Shown here: positions 29,982-39,404 of the stretch, one piece after another
How positions within the stretch are numbered: the stretch's first letter is position 1
Layout: each line of letters opens with the position of its first letter
NCBI RefSeq assembly: GCF_007289895.1
Contig: NZ_CP041660.1
Span: 682,001 to 746,000, forward strand
Direction: 5' to 3'
DNA: 64,000 bases
DNA from: Catenovulum sediminis
GTDB lineage: Bacteria; Pseudomonadota; Gammaproteobacteria; Enterobacterales; Alteromonadaceae
Position numbers and translations under genes: made by a program
Notes under the pieces: model-generated
The model's database searches: none
The model's input: the letters and a program-made list of their open reading frames with translations, nothing else
What the model was told of the DNA's origin: nothing

Positions 29982-31285
29982 TAAAATATCCAATCTATAC
30001 TAAAAGCCATCACATCGATTACTTCTGAGTCATTGTAAGCCAAGCGCTCTTGAATCCATAAACCGCCACCGTCTTCTTCCACCCAACTTCTTTCATATTG
30101 AGCTTTTACTGCAATATTTGCATCAAAATCCCAGCGCATACCAATTGCTAAGCTTTTTTGCTCGTATTCGACATTTAGCGCATCGACAACGCCAACAACC
30201 GCAGAAGCCGCATCAAAACCTAAGGCTTGTGTGACACCACCTAATAACATAGGGTTAGGTTGTGTTTGTTGCTGATACCCTTCATCTGTTTTTATGGCAG
30301 AAGCAATAATAAAAGGCGTTACAACATCACTACGGTAACTGTATTGTAAATACCCCGCGGTACTATCAGGCGCCAAGTCCGACTCAGAAGTTAACTTGCC
30401 AAATTCCCCTCGAACCTGACATTCAAAGTCACGATATTCAAAAGCTACAGATGCATAGTTTAATCTGCTTTCACTTATACTATAGGCCTGTTTGATGACC
30501 CCTGCTTCCTGCCAGTTAGGTAAGCTTTTTAACGGCGAGATGATGCCTGGGTTCGCGAGCAGCTCCAAAAAAGGTTCTACATTTTGGCTTTCAGTATATT
30601 CAAATTGAGCTTGAGTATAACTGGCTCGATATAACCAATTACCATATTCAACTTCAAAATTTAAACCCGCCAGCCAATCAAATTCGTTTTCTGTTTCAAC
30701 ACCAACAACATCCACAACAACATGTGTTTGGCCAGCAAAAAAATTCGTTTTTAGAAAGGTTGACCCCACTCTCTTTTGGTAAGTTGCGTCAAAACCGTCG
30801 ACAAACGACAGTGGAATTTGCGCATAAAAATCATGCACTGGATAAACCGTATCATGTGCATAACTGATGTAGCGGCTTTCACTTAAAAAATAAATACGCG
30901 GAGAAAAACGCCCGACTCTGACCAACCAACTGGCTGACGGCGTGTAATTAAGTGTTGCGATTTTAACTCGGTCTAAATCAGAACTTACCATCTCCTCTTG
31001 CAAAACAGCTTGGGTGACCAGCTCGAATTCTTTATTAAACTGATGATTAATCTGAAGACCTAAACGGCTCAAATCAGAAATTTTAAAATCACCGCGATAA
31101 CCTTCTTCAGGCGCTGCAATATCAGAGCGAAAACCCAGTTGAGTACTGTCTGCATGATAGCCAGCAATAGAGCCAAAGCCAGATATTTGAGTCCCCTGTG
31201 CTGCTACATTACCTGCAACGCAAGCCAGTGTCGCGGCCAGACAAGTGCACTTAATCACTTGGGTTGCTTTAGGCATACTATTCAT
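29981..31285 (-). CDS. porin-like outer-membrane beta-barrel protein
   Basis: A 434-residue exported protein. The start is ATG 31285 with GGAAG six bases upstream; the frame remains open to 31312. The signal peptide (about residues 1-30, ends NVAAQG) is followed by alternating hydrophobic strands with many aromatic residues, ending IDWIF with a terminal Phe, as in outer-membrane barrels. It resembles porins of the proteobacterial phosphate-selective/OprP-like class only in general pattern. It is translationally coupled to the PstS-like gene. Confidence 0.68.
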   Translation of the reverse strand: MNSMPKATQVIKCTCLAATLACVAGNVAAQGTQISGFGSIAGYHADSTQLGFRSDIAAPEEGYRGDFKISDLSRLGLQINHQFNKEFELVTQAVLQEEMVSSDLDRVKIATLNYTPSASWLVRVGRFSPRIYFLSESRYISYAHDTVYPVHDFYAQIPLSFVDGFDATYQKRVGSTFLKTNFFAGQTHVVVDVVGVETENEFDWLAGLNFEVEYGNWLYRASYTQAQFEYTESQNVEPFLELLANPGIISPLKSLPNWQEAGVIKQAYSISESRLNYASVAFEYRDFECQVRGEFGKLTSESDLAPDSTAGYLQYSYRSDVVTPFIIASAIKTDEGYQQQTQPNPMLLGGVTQALGFDAASAVVGVVDALNVEYEQKSLAIGMRWDFDANIAVKAQYERSWVEEDGGGLWIQERLAYNDSEVIDVMAFSIDWIF

Positions 31286-31363
31286 AATAACTTCCACAAA
31301 CATATGTAACACTAAATCTAGTGTATAACCGATAAAATGACAATTGAGCTCGTTGCCTTATAA

Positions 31364-32371
31364 TTATTTTACACGCGGAATAAAACCAACCGCTTCATAC
31401 ACCTTATCTAATGTTTGTTGGGCACGCTGAGATGCTTTTTCAGCGCCCGCCGCCATAATTTTGTCTAACTCAGCGCGTTCACCTCGTAATTGCGCAAAAC
31501 GCGTTTGAATCGGCTCTAATAATGCGACAACAGCTTCAGCGGTATCCTTTTTCAAATGACCATACATTTTGTCTTCATACTCAGGTACCAGCGCTTCGAT
31601 ACTGCGACCTGTTGCGCAAGACAATAAAGTTAATAAATTCGAAACACCCGCTTTTTCTTCTACATCAAAATAAATACGCGCTTGTTCGTCAGAATCTGTC
31701 ACCGCTCGTTTAATTTTCTTAGTGATTTTTTTCGGGTCTTCTAACAAACCGATAAAATTGCCAGGATTATCATCTGACTTTGACATCTTTTTAGTGGGTT
31801 CCAGCAAGCTCATGATTCTTGCGCCTGTTTCTGGAATATAGGGATCGGGCACTTTAAAAACATTGTCATAAATATTGTTAAAACGAATGGCGATATCTCG
31901 ACTGAGCTCTAAATGTTGCTTTTGGTCGTTGCCGACTGGAACTTGATCGGCTTTGTACAACAGTATGTCTGCAGCCATTAAGATAGGATAGGTAAATAAA
32001 CCGGCATTAATGTTATTTTCATTTTTTGCCGACTTGTCTTTAAACTGAGTCATACGATTCAGTTCACCCATTTGCGTGTAACAATTTAAAATCCAACCCA
32101 ACTGTGCATGCTGCGGCACATGCGATTGAACAAATACCGTACTTTTATTTGGATCGATGCCACAAGCTAAGTAGAGCGCTAATCCATCAAGACAGGCTTC
32201 TCGTAATTTTTCGGGTTCTTGTCTCACGGTAATGGCGTGTAAATCAACCAGTGAAAAGAGGCAATCATAATCATCTTGCATTTTAACCCATTGACGCAGG
32301 GCTCCCATGTAGTTACCAATTGTTAACTCACCACTAGGCTGTGCGCCACTTAATACGACGGGTTTACTCAT
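31364..32371 (-). CDS. trpS: tryptophanyl-tRNA synthetase
   Basis: A 335-residue class I aminoacyl-tRNA synthetase that charges tRNA-Trp. The HIGH-type motif is TIGN (residues 17-20, after PSGEL) and the KMSKS motif is KKMSKSDD near residue 197. The length is standard. It stands alone, with a tRNA-Arg gene about 105 bp upstream on the same strand. Confidence 0.96.
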   Translation of the reverse strand: MSKPVVLSGAQPSGELTIGNYMGALRQWVKMQDDYDCLFSLVDLHAITVRQEPEKLREACLDGLALYLACGIDPNKSTVFVQSHVPQHAQLGWILNCYTQMGELNRMTQFKDKSAKNENNINAGLFTYPILMAADILLYKADQVPVGNDQKQHLELSRDIAIRFNNIYDNVFKVPDPYIPETGARIMSLLEPTKKMSKSDDNPGNFIGLLEDPKKITKKIKRAVTDSDEQARIYFDVEEKAGVSNLLTLLSCATGRSIEALVPEYEDKMYGHLKKDTAEAVVALLEPIQTRFAQLRGERAELDKIMAAGAEKASQRAQQTLDKVYEAVGFIPRVK

Positions 32372-32475
32372 AATGTCCTCAAATACTTCTATATTGGCTT
32401 ATCTGCTGTGCAATGATCCGTATCTTACTCAGTTTTTGCAAGCAAGAATTGTAAATAGATGGTTAATTGTGAAAA

Positions 32476-32551
32476 TGGCGGCCCCACCAGGACTCGAACC
32501 TGGATCGATCGCTTAGGAGGCAACTGTTCTATCCTGTTGAACTATAGGGCC
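32476..32551 (-). tRNA. tRNA-Arg (anticodon CCT)
   Basis: Seventy-six nucleotides read on the minus strand. The acceptor stem GGCCCTA pairs with TGGGGCC; the anticodon loop is CTCCTAA, giving anticodon CCT for Arg AGG codons. The T arm contains GGTTCGAGTCC and the CCA end is encoded. No integrated element is seen at this gene. Confidence 0.95.
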
Positions 32552-32693
32552 AAATTTGAGCTGAATTTTAGCGAGATTTGTTAAACAATTGCAAGTTTAC
32601 TATTCGCTTCTTTTGTTTTGTCATATACAGGGTGTATGCTGATGTTAAGAATTGCTTATCACTTGATCCAACGAAATATAACACGGGAATCGT

Positions 32694-33632
32694 ATGTCTA
32701 AAGGGTTACGCTGGCTGATTGCAAGCATGGTTTTTATTGCGGTTATCAGCTATATGCAAATTACAGTGGGTTGGCAAAATGTGCTCGCACAATGGCAACA
32801 GCTATCTATCACCCAACTGCTGCTCATTACGGCTTTGACTTTTATCAGCTATTACTTACGTGCGTATCGTAGCTATTATTATTTTGGCAAAGCGCTTAAC
32901 CACCCTTTTAGTTTATATGTCCGAATTAACTTTTTACATAATGCCTTGAACAACTTTTTACCGATGCGACTGGGCGAAGCTTCTTTCCCATTGTTTATGA
33001 AACAAACTTTTAATTACTCTATCCTGCGGGCCAGTAGCGGATTGTTGTTGATTCGGTTAATGGATTTACATTGGTTGTTGTTATTGTTGAGTCTTTTGGC
33101 TGCATTGCAAATTAACACTTTATTTTGGCTATTAACCCTTGGATGGGTAATTTTGCCGTTTATTGTGTGGCATATTTTTCCTTTTTTGCTGTTAAAACTG
33201 CCAAAAAAACTACAACAAAAGGTCCAATTATTATCGCTTGAAGGGCCTATTGAAGAGCGAAAAGAAGAGCGTAATGCAGCGCTATTTCTAGCCAAGGTAT
33301 ATTGTCAAACAGCATGCATTTGGTTAATCAAGCTTGCTGCACTGGTGTTTATTTTTTCCGCTTTTATTGAACTGGACGGTTTTAAAGCGATTTTTGCCGT
33401 TGTCAGTGCCGACTTAAGCAGTGTATTGCCAATTCATGGATTGGCAGGTAGTGGTACGTTTGAGGCTGCGATACTGGCCGCCTTACTACCTTTTGGTTTG
33501 CAGCCTGAGCGCATTTTAGTCGCCGCAGTCAATTTACATATATATGTATTGGCCGTCACTTTACTATCTGTCCCGATTGCCCTGTGCATTCAAGCTAAAC
33601 CTCAGGTACATAAAAATGAAATACAAACTTAA
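32694..33632 (+). CDS. flippase-like / LPG synthase-type transmembrane protein (UPF0104)
   Basis: A 312-residue integral membrane protein with about eight hydrophobic spans. RAYRSYYYFG and FLPMRLGEASFPLFMKQ, together with LPIHGLAGSGTFEAA near residue 245, are characteristic of the lysylphosphatidylglycerol synthase transmembrane / flippase-like family. It heads the glycolipid cluster and could move a lipid-linked sugar across the inner membrane; this is inferred from context. A gap of about 95 bp separates it from the GT2 gene. Confidence 0.78.
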   Translation: MSKGLRWLIASMVFIAVISYMQITVGWQNVLAQWQQLSITQLLLITALTFISYYLRAYRSYYYFGKALNHPFSLYVRINFLHNALNNFLPMRLGEASFPLFMKQTFNYSILRASSGLLLIRLMDLHWLLLLLSLLAALQINTLFWLLTLGWVILPFIVWHIFPFLLLKLPKKLQQKVQLLSLEGPIEERKEERNAALFLAKVYCQTACIWLIKLAALVFIFSAFIELDGFKAIFAVVSADLSSVLPIHGLAGSGTFEAAILAALLPFGLQPERILVAAVNLHIYVLAVTLLSVPIALCIQAKPQVHKNEIQT

Positions 33633-33729
33633 GATTAGTTTAAGATAAATTTAATCAAGTATTCAGTATTCATTCGTAGCCTTTAAGGCGCTAATACTAG
33701 CTATCGAGAAATGTAGAGATCTGAAAATC

Positions 33730-34782
33730 ATGACAGCAAACCACCCGACCAGCCTTTCAATCGTCATTCCCATGTACAAAGAAGAAGAAAATGCCGAGTT
33801 AATGATTAAACAAATCCATCAAGGTATGGAATTATTTAACGGCCACTGGGAAGTTATTTGTGTAGACGATGGTAGCCCAGATTGTACCTTAGCGAAATTA
33901 CGTCAAGCACAGCAAACGCACGGTGAACATGTCAGAATAATCGAACTGCAACGAAACTTTGGTCAAACAGCAGCGATGCAAGCGGGTATTGATGCCGCAC
34001 GAGGAGAGCTCATTGCAACCTTGGATGGCGATTTACAAAACGATCCGCATGATATCCCCCGCATGGTAGATGAATTGCTAGAACGTGATTTAGATCTACT
34101 GCAAGGCTGGCGTAAAAACCGGCAGGATGCGGCCATTAAGCGTAAGCTGCCATCTCGTATTGCCAATAAGTTAATCGCTCGCATTACAGGTGTTAAGCTA
34201 CATGATTATGGCTGTAGCTTGAAAATCTACCGCGCCAGTATTTTAAAACAAATTCGTTTATTTGGTGAAATGCACCGTTTTATTCCGGTTTGGGTAGCCG
34301 GTATTACTGCGCCTCATCGTATCGGTGAAACAGTCGTTAGCCATCACGCACGGCAGTTTGGTGAATCTAAATACGGAATTAGCCGTACATTTAGGGTGAT
34401 TATTGATTTACTGTCGGTATTTTTCTTTTTGCGTTACAAAGCCCGTCCCGGTCATTTTTTTGGTTCAATTGGACTCACCAGTGGCGCAATTGGCGGTTTG
34501 TTGATGAGCTGGTTGTTGTTCGTTAAGTTCGTCTTGGGTGAGGATATTGGTAATCGCCCTATGCTAATCGTTTCCGTTTTACTGTTGGTCATGGCTCTCC
34601 AGTTTTTAACCACGGGTGTTGTTGCCGAGATGCTCAGTCGCATTTTTTTCCAAGGCTCCGAAGGGCGTAACTTTGTTGTTAGAAAAATATGTGAACCACA
34701 AGAGCAAAATGCTTGGTTTGTGCAAAAAGTGCAAAGTGCAAAGTGCAAAGACGCCAGAACAACAGACAAAAGTAGAAAATAA
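33730..34782 (+). CDS. GT2 glycosyltransferase, polyprenyl-phosphate sugar synthase-like
   Basis: A 350-residue membrane-anchored glycosyltransferase. The N-terminal GT2 domain has SIVIPMYKEEENAELM, VDDGSPD and the metal-site tract TLDGDLQNDPHDI. Two membrane spans follow at about residues 240-265 and 280-305, as in DPM1/ArnC/GtrB-type enzymes that attach a sugar to undecaprenyl phosphate. That would give the donor for the two GT39 enzymes downstream. The last about 20 codons are odd: they run through a short repeat (GTGCAAA units at 34721-34750) and encode a Lys-rich tail not expected in the family. The next gene starts 5 bp later. Confidence 0.85.
   Translation: MTANHPTSLSIVIPMYKEEENAELMIKQIHQGMELFNGHWEVICVDDGSPDCTLAKLRQAQQTHGEHVRIIELQRNFGQTAAMQAGIDAARGELIATLDGDLQNDPHDIPRMVDELLERDLDLLQGWRKNRQDAAIKRKLPSRIANKLIARITGVKLHDYGCSLKIYRASILKQIRLFGEMHRFIPVWVAGITAPHRIGETVVSHHARQFGESKYGISRTFRVIIDLLSVFFFLRYKARPGHFFGSIGLTSGAIGGLLMSWLLFVKFVLGEDIGNRPMLIVSVLLLVMALQFLTTGVVAEMLSRIFFQGSEGRNFVVRKICEPQEQNAWFVQKVQSAKCKDARTTDKSRK
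34721..34750 (+). repeat. heptanucleotide microrepeat in the 3' end of the GT2 gene
   Basis: TGCAAAAAGTGCAAAGTGCAA continues with further GTGCAAA units, about four in all, the first with two extra A. Units of 7 bp are not a multiple of three, so slippage would change the C-terminal frame near the stop at 34782. Confidence 0.7.
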
Positions 34783-34787
34783 TACAG

Positions 34788-36371
34788 ATGAAAAAGTTTG
34801 AGTTGTCACATCCTGTTGTATTAACCGCTTTTATCTTTGTCGGTTTTTTACTTAACTTATCCGTTATCCCGCTTTTTGATGTTGATGAAGGGGCGTTTTC
34901 AGAAGCCACCCGTGAAATGTTAAATTCAGGTGTTTGGTCTGCCACGTATTTAGATGGGCAACCTAGGTACGATAAACCGATTTTAACCTATTGGGTGCAG
35001 GCTGTTTTTGTCAGTATTTTTGGCCTCAATGAGTTTGGTTTACGCATGCACTCAGTTATAAGTGCAGCTTTGTGGGCACTTGCCTGCTTTTTATTTTGTA
35101 AGGAGTTTATCAATAGAAATACTGCAGTTGCTGTACTGGTTATCTTTGCCAGCACGTTATGGATCACTGTAATCGGCCGCGCGGCTACCGCCGATGCATT
35201 ATTAAATCTGTTTATCGCTCTCAGCTTTTTTGATATTTACCGTTATAGCCAACATCAGCAAAATATTCATTGTTACCGTGCTTGGCTGTGGATGAGCTTA
35301 GGTATGTTAACCAAAGGCCCAGTTGCCGTCGCGATTCCGGCAATCAGCAGTTTAATCTGGTTATTGAGTCTGGGACATTTTAGAGTTTGGCTTAAAGCCG
35401 TTTTAAATCCAGTGGGTTGGTTGATATTTTTAAGTGTACTAACCCCTTGGTTGTACATGGTGTGGTTAGAACAAGGCAGTGATTTTTTCTACGGTTTTTT
35501 AGTTGAGCATAATTTAAAACGCTTTACCGCAACCAAAGAAGGTCATGGTGGCTCATGGTACTATTATTTATTGGTTTTACCGATGATCATTCTGCCCTAT
35601 TCAGGTTTAATATTGAACCCCATTCGCCGCTGCGCACGCCTTTGGCAAAACCCGCTTAATCGCTTATTAATAATTTGGTTTAGTGTTGTTTTTATGCTGG
35701 TATCGATATCACAAACACAACTTCCGCATTATGTATTATATGGTGTCACACCCTTACTTATTTTGTTTGCTAAATACCGCAACCTTATTAGCCGGCAACA
35801 TTGGCAATGGCTATTTCCTTTAGCGTTTTGTGCAATCCAATTTATTTTGTTGTTTGTTGCACCGGATTTGGCTCAGCAGCAAAACAATTTATACCAACAA
35901 CAAATGTTAACCATTGCCACACAGGTATTTAATACAAATTATTTAATTGCCAGTGTAATATTATTGCTGCTCGTTTCGGTTTTATATTTTATTCCGATCA
36001 GTTTGTGGAAACGCTTATCTACCGCTGCTTTACTGCAAACCTTGTTTTGTTACACCTTTTTAATCCCGGCGCTAGCAGAAATACAACAAGCCCCAATAAA
36101 ACAAGCCGCACTGCAAAGTAAAGATATTGCACAGCCTTTTGTCGCATATAAAATACATATGCCCAGTTTTAGCGTTTATCGACAAGATATTACCCACAGA
36201 CGTGAAGTGAAACCCGGTGATTACGTCTACACTCGGGCCGATAGAGTCAGCAGCTTACAGGAAATGTTTGGTCGTCAAAACGTACGGGTTTTCTATCAAC
36301 ACGGTGGCATTGTTTTGGCTGAAATTTTACACGATAAACAACAACGGGCTTTGGTTAATGTTGAAAATTGA
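34788..36371 (+). CDS. GT39-type membrane glycosyltransferase (ArnT-like), first copy
   Basis: A 527-residue multispanning GT-C enzyme. The catalytic acid loop is visible as FDVDEGAFSEATREML near residue 30, and RYDKPILTYWVQA follows, both typical of ArnT/PMT-like transferases that take a sugar from a polyprenyl phosphate donor on the periplasmic face. The acceptor may be lipid A, another glycolipid or a protein; this cannot be decided here. It begins 5 bp after the GT2 gene, and its last 14 bp overlap the PAP2 gene. Confidence 0.84.
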   Translation: MKKFELSHPVVLTAFIFVGFLLNLSVIPLFDVDEGAFSEATREMLNSGVWSATYLDGQPRYDKPILTYWVQAVFVSIFGLNEFGLRMHSVISAALWALACFLFCKEFINRNTAVAVLVIFASTLWITVIGRAATADALLNLFIALSFFDIYRYSQHQQNIHCYRAWLWMSLGMLTKGPVAVAIPAISSLIWLLSLGHFRVWLKAVLNPVGWLIFLSVLTPWLYMVWLEQGSDFFYGFLVEHNLKRFTATKEGHGGSWYYYLLVLPMIILPYSGLILNPIRRCARLWQNPLNRLLIIWFSVVFMLVSISQTQLPHYVLYGVTPLLILFAKYRNLISRQHWQWLFPLAFCAIQFILLFVAPDLAQQQNNLYQQQMLTIATQVFNTNYLIASVILLLLVSVLYFIPISLWKRLSTAALLQTLFCYTFLIPALAEIQQAPIKQAALQSKDIAQPFVAYKIHMPSFSVYRQDITHRREVKPGDYVYTRADRVSSLQEMFGRQNVRVFYQHGGIVLAEILHDKQQRALVNVEN

Positions 36372-37149
36372 ATCCAAACTTATATTTATTGTCAGTGCCT
36401 TATTGTTAGTGGCCGCGCTGAGCACATATGTAGTATTCGGTTATCACGCCGGTTTTATACCGCTAAATACATTAGGGCAACTGTTTCCGAATGCGTTTTG
36501 GGCCGCTACAACCTTACTGGGTGATACTTATGTGGCTGTAAGTTTAACCTTTTTTTTGTTGGCCATGCACAAACGTCTGCTACCCGCTGCGCTGATCGCG
36601 ACGCTTCCGGCAACAATCATAGCGCAAAGTTTTAAGCGAGGCATGCCAATTGACCGACCCTCAGCTGTATTAGATGAACAGACTTTTAATCAAATAGGCC
36701 GGGTATTAGAAATGGGCAGTTTTCCGTCCGGCCATACCATGACAGCTGCCGTGCTGGTGGGTTTATTTATCATGTTTAGCCAATATCCGTGGCAGCGAAT
36801 GTTGATGCTATGCGTGCTCTTTATGGCTGGTATTAGCCGAGTCATGGTTGGCGCGCACTGGCCAGTAGATATTATGGTCGGCGCAGCGATTGGCTTACTC
36901 AGTGCGTGGTTAGGATATTACATTGCTCACAAATACAATTTAGGTACACATTGGAGTAGCCAATTGATTTTATTTATTTTGCCCTGCTACGCTGCGTATA
37001 GAGTTTTTACCCATGACGGCGGATATCCACAGGGGCATGGATTTGCCATTATGATCACCAGCTTAGCCATTGTTTATTACCTATTTAACTTGGTTAAACG
37101 TCACCGCTTATGTCTCACTAGACGCATCCAAAAATTAAGATTCAACTAG
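36358..37149 (+). CDS. PAP2-family lipid phosphatase, first copy
   Basis: A 263-residue membrane protein. The three PAP2 motifs are present: KRGMPIDRP (KX6RP), PSGH in SFPSGHTMTA, and SRVMVGAHWPVD (SRX5HXXXD). Such enzymes remove phosphate from undecaprenyl pyrophosphate, phosphatidylglycerol phosphate or lipid A. The start is ATG 36358, inside the end of the preceding GT39 gene (14-bp overlap), so translation is coupled; a longer frame opening at 36217 is rejected. The next gene starts 10 bp later. Confidence 0.87.
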   Translation: MLKIESKLIFIVSALLLVAALSTYVVFGYHAGFIPLNTLGQLFPNAFWAATTLLGDTYVAVSLTFFLLAMHKRLLPAALIATLPATIIAQSFKRGMPIDRPSAVLDEQTFNQIGRVLEMGSFPSGHTMTAAVLVGLFIMFSQYPWQRMLMLCVLFMAGISRVMVGAHWPVDIMVGAAIGLLSAWLGYYIAHKYNLGTHWSSQLILFILPCYAAYRVFTHDGGYPQGHGFAIMITSLAIVYYLFNLVKRHRLCLTRRIQKLRFN

Positions 37150-37159
37150 GTTTTAAAAC

Positions 37160-38704
37160 ATGCTGACTGCTTTAAATACATTGACCAACGCTTTCTCAAA
37201 ACAGTTTTTTTCTAAATCAATATCACAGTCACAGTATTGGTTATATTGTTTAATTTGTATGTTAGTCACCCTGTTTGTTTACCGCGAATGGGTCACCATT
37301 TCAACGCCTATTAGCCTATTTTATGATGAAGCTTATTATTTAAGCTGGGCGCAATCATTTGAGTGGGGTTATTATTCAAAACCACCGGTGGTCGCTTGGT
37401 TAATTGCACTTTCTACCAGCCTGTTTGGTCAAGCAGAATGGGCTGTGAAATTATCTGCGCCCGTTTTATATACAGCTACAGCATATTTGCTGTATTGCAT
37501 AAATAGCCGATGGTTCTCACCACGTGCCGGTTTTTGGGCGGCCTGTATTTTTATCACGATGCCACTGGTGAGCCTGAATTCTCTTTTTGTCACAACCGAT
37601 GCGCCACAGTTATTCTTTTGGGCATTAGCTAGCTACTTTTTTATCCGCGCAAATGAAAAAAACCACTGGGTATGGTGGTTACTAGCAGGTTGCGCTGGTG
37701 GTTTAGGTTTATTATCTAAGTACACCTTTATTCTGCTGCCCGTCGCTTTTTTGTGTTTTGCTCTCGTCAGCAAAAAAGGCAAGCGTATTTTACGCAACAC
37801 TAAATTTTGGTGTGCTTGTCTGCTGGCAATGTTAATTCTCTTGCCCAATTTATACTGGAACTTTCAGTACGATTTTATTAGTTTTCAACATACTTCTGAA
37901 ATCTCGAAACATGGCGAAAATAGTGCGAGTTTTCTCCGTATGTTAGAGTTTTTAGGTTTGCAGCTAATTGTCTTTGGCCCAGCATTTTTAATTTATTTAA
38001 TCAGTAAAACAAAAGCTCACAAACGCCTCCCTAAATTAAAACAACGTGATTCAGTTAAACTATTGTGGTGTCTTTTTTGGCCAACGATTGTCGTTATATC
38101 ACTGCAGGCATTTTTAGCTCGAGCGAATATGAACTGGGCAGCTTCAGCCTATGTAGCTGCAAGTTTATTGGCCGGCTTTTATATCAGCCGGCAGAAAAAA
38201 CCAAGCTGGCTAATTGCAGGTTTATTTTGTAATTTTTTGTTAATGCTTAGCTTTTATCACTTTAATAGCTTTACTAAAACGATAGGTGTTGAACGCACTC
38301 AACACAATGATCCATTTAAACGAATAGTCGGTTGGCCTGAATTTGTCGCTCAGTTTCAGCCTTATTTCAATCTTTATCCCGATCATAAATTAGCCAGCAA
38401 CTCGCGTAAATTACTGGCTTATTTTGGCTATTACCTGCAGCCAAACGATTTTACCGGAATTTCAATGGATGGTGACTTACATATAGACCACCATTACGAT
38501 TTGATGTATTCAATGGGTGAAAGTAATGAATCTCAGTTTCTCTTTATCACAGATAATTGGAATGAAGATAAACTTAAGCAATATTTTCATCGGGTCGAAC
38601 TTGTTACTCAACAATCTTTACCGATATACAGTTCGATGCAGCGCCAAGCCGATTTATACAAAGTTGCCGGTTTTAAAGGATACTTGGATGAAAAAACTCA
38701 ATAA
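37160..38704 (+). CDS. GT39-type membrane glycosyltransferase, second copy
   Basis: A 514-residue multispanning GT-C protein. After a first membrane span, the catalytic loop appears as FYDEAYYLSWAQSF near residue 57 and YYSKPPVVAWLIAL follows. Further down, FVTTDAPQLFFWAL is also family-typical. It is clearly related to, but not a near-identical duplicate of, the GT39 protein at 34788, so the pair may have different donors or acceptors. Its last 17 bp overlap the second PAP2 gene. Confidence 0.84.
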   Translation: MLTALNTLTNAFSKQFFSKSISQSQYWLYCLICMLVTLFVYREWVTISTPISLFYDEAYYLSWAQSFEWGYYSKPPVVAWLIALSTSLFGQAEWAVKLSAPVLYTATAYLLYCINSRWFSPRAGFWAACIFITMPLVSLNSLFVTTDAPQLFFWALASYFFIRANEKNHWVWWLLAGCAGGLGLLSKYTFILLPVAFLCFALVSKKGKRILRNTKFWCACLLAMLILLPNLYWNFQYDFISFQHTSEISKHGENSASFLRMLEFLGLQLIVFGPAFLIYLISKTKAHKRLPKLKQRDSVKLLWCLFWPTIVVISLQAFLARANMNWAASAYVAASLLAGFYISRQKKPSWLIAGLFCNFLLMLSFYHFNSFTKTIGVERTQHNDPFKRIVGWPEFVAQFQPYFNLYPDHKLASNSRKLLAYFGYYLQPNDFTGISMDGDLHIDHHYDLMYSMGESNESQFLFITDNWNEDKLKQYFHRVELVTQQSLPIYSSMQRQADLYKVAGFKGYLDEKTQ

Positions 38705-39404
38705 GATTTTGCTACGTAAAGATATGTTGTTATGTTTTTTGATGGTGTTGTTGTTTGTTCGTTTTCCATCATTAGATATTCAAGTATCTAGCTGGTTTTA
38801 TGATAGCCAGAAAGAAATATTCCATTTGGCAGACCATCCGTTTGTTCAGTTTATTTATAATCTTTTTGCCAAACCTCACATCATCATTTTGCCTGTTTTA
38901 ATTTTTGCCGCTGTTTATTGCTTTAATAAATATAAACAGGATTATCATAAAAAATATGTTTGCAGTTTTTTGTTGGCGTCTTTGCTTATAGGGCCGGGTT
39001 TAATCGTCAATGAGCTGATAAAAAACAATTCTATTGGCCGTGCTAGGCCCGCTCAGGTACAGGAATTTGGTGGACAAAACACCTTTACGGCCGCTTTTGT
39101 CTATTCAGGCCAATGCCAGACAAATTGCTCATTTGTCAGTGGGCATGCTGCAATCGGTTTTTACTTTATTGGTTTAGCTTGGTTATTGCGCCGCCGAGAA
39201 GCATTTTATTGGGGGTTGGCTATTGGCATTATGGTTAGTTTTACCCGCATTGCAAAAGGTGGCCACTTTTTAAGTGACACTGTATTTGCTTTTTGGGTGG
39301 TCTATTTTACCAATTTAACGCTTGCGTATTGGTTTAAACTAGAATTCCCCAAACAGGCTGTAAAAGACTTCACATTAACTAAGCTCAGCAAAAAAAGTGG
39401 TTAA
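38688..39404 (+). CDS. PAP2-family lipid phosphatase, second copy
   Basis: A 238-residue membrane protein. The PAP2 signatures are degenerate but recognisable: NSIGRARP, VSGH in CSFVSGHAAIGF, and TRIAKGGHFLSD with the catalytic His and Asp. Two Cys (QCQTNC) precede the second motif, perhaps a periplasmic disulfide. The start is ATG 38688, overlapping the preceding GT39 gene by 17 bp; an open frame from 38517 is a shadow. The layout resembles lipid A 1-phosphatase (LpxE-like) and KdsE/PgpB-like enzymes; substrate unproven. It ends 4 bp into the convergent Tsx-like gene. Confidence 0.82.
   Translation: MKKLNKILLRKDMLLCFLMVLLFVRFPSLDIQVSSWFYDSQKEIFHLADHPFVQFIYNLFAKPHIIILPVLIFAAVYCFNKYKQDYHKKYVCSFLLASLLIGPGLIVNELIKNNSIGRARPAQVQEFGGQNTFTAAFVYSGQCQTNCSFVSGHAAIGFYFIGLAWLLRRREAFYWGLAIGIMVSFTRIAKGGHFLSDTVFAFWVVYFTNLTLAYWFKLEFPKQAVKDFTLTKLSKKSG

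Noticed and set aside
32476-32551. tRNA-Arg as an integration site
   Set aside because: No integrase, no duplicated tRNA 3' end and no gap in the surrounding gene order were seen.
36217-36357. Longer start for the first PAP2 protein
   Set aside because: It would overlap the GT39 gene by about 155 bp; ATG 36358 begins exactly at the first membrane span and suits translational coupling.
38517-38687. Longer start for the second PAP2 protein
   Set aside because: The extension is a shadow of the GT39 coding frame; ATG 38688 is better placed.
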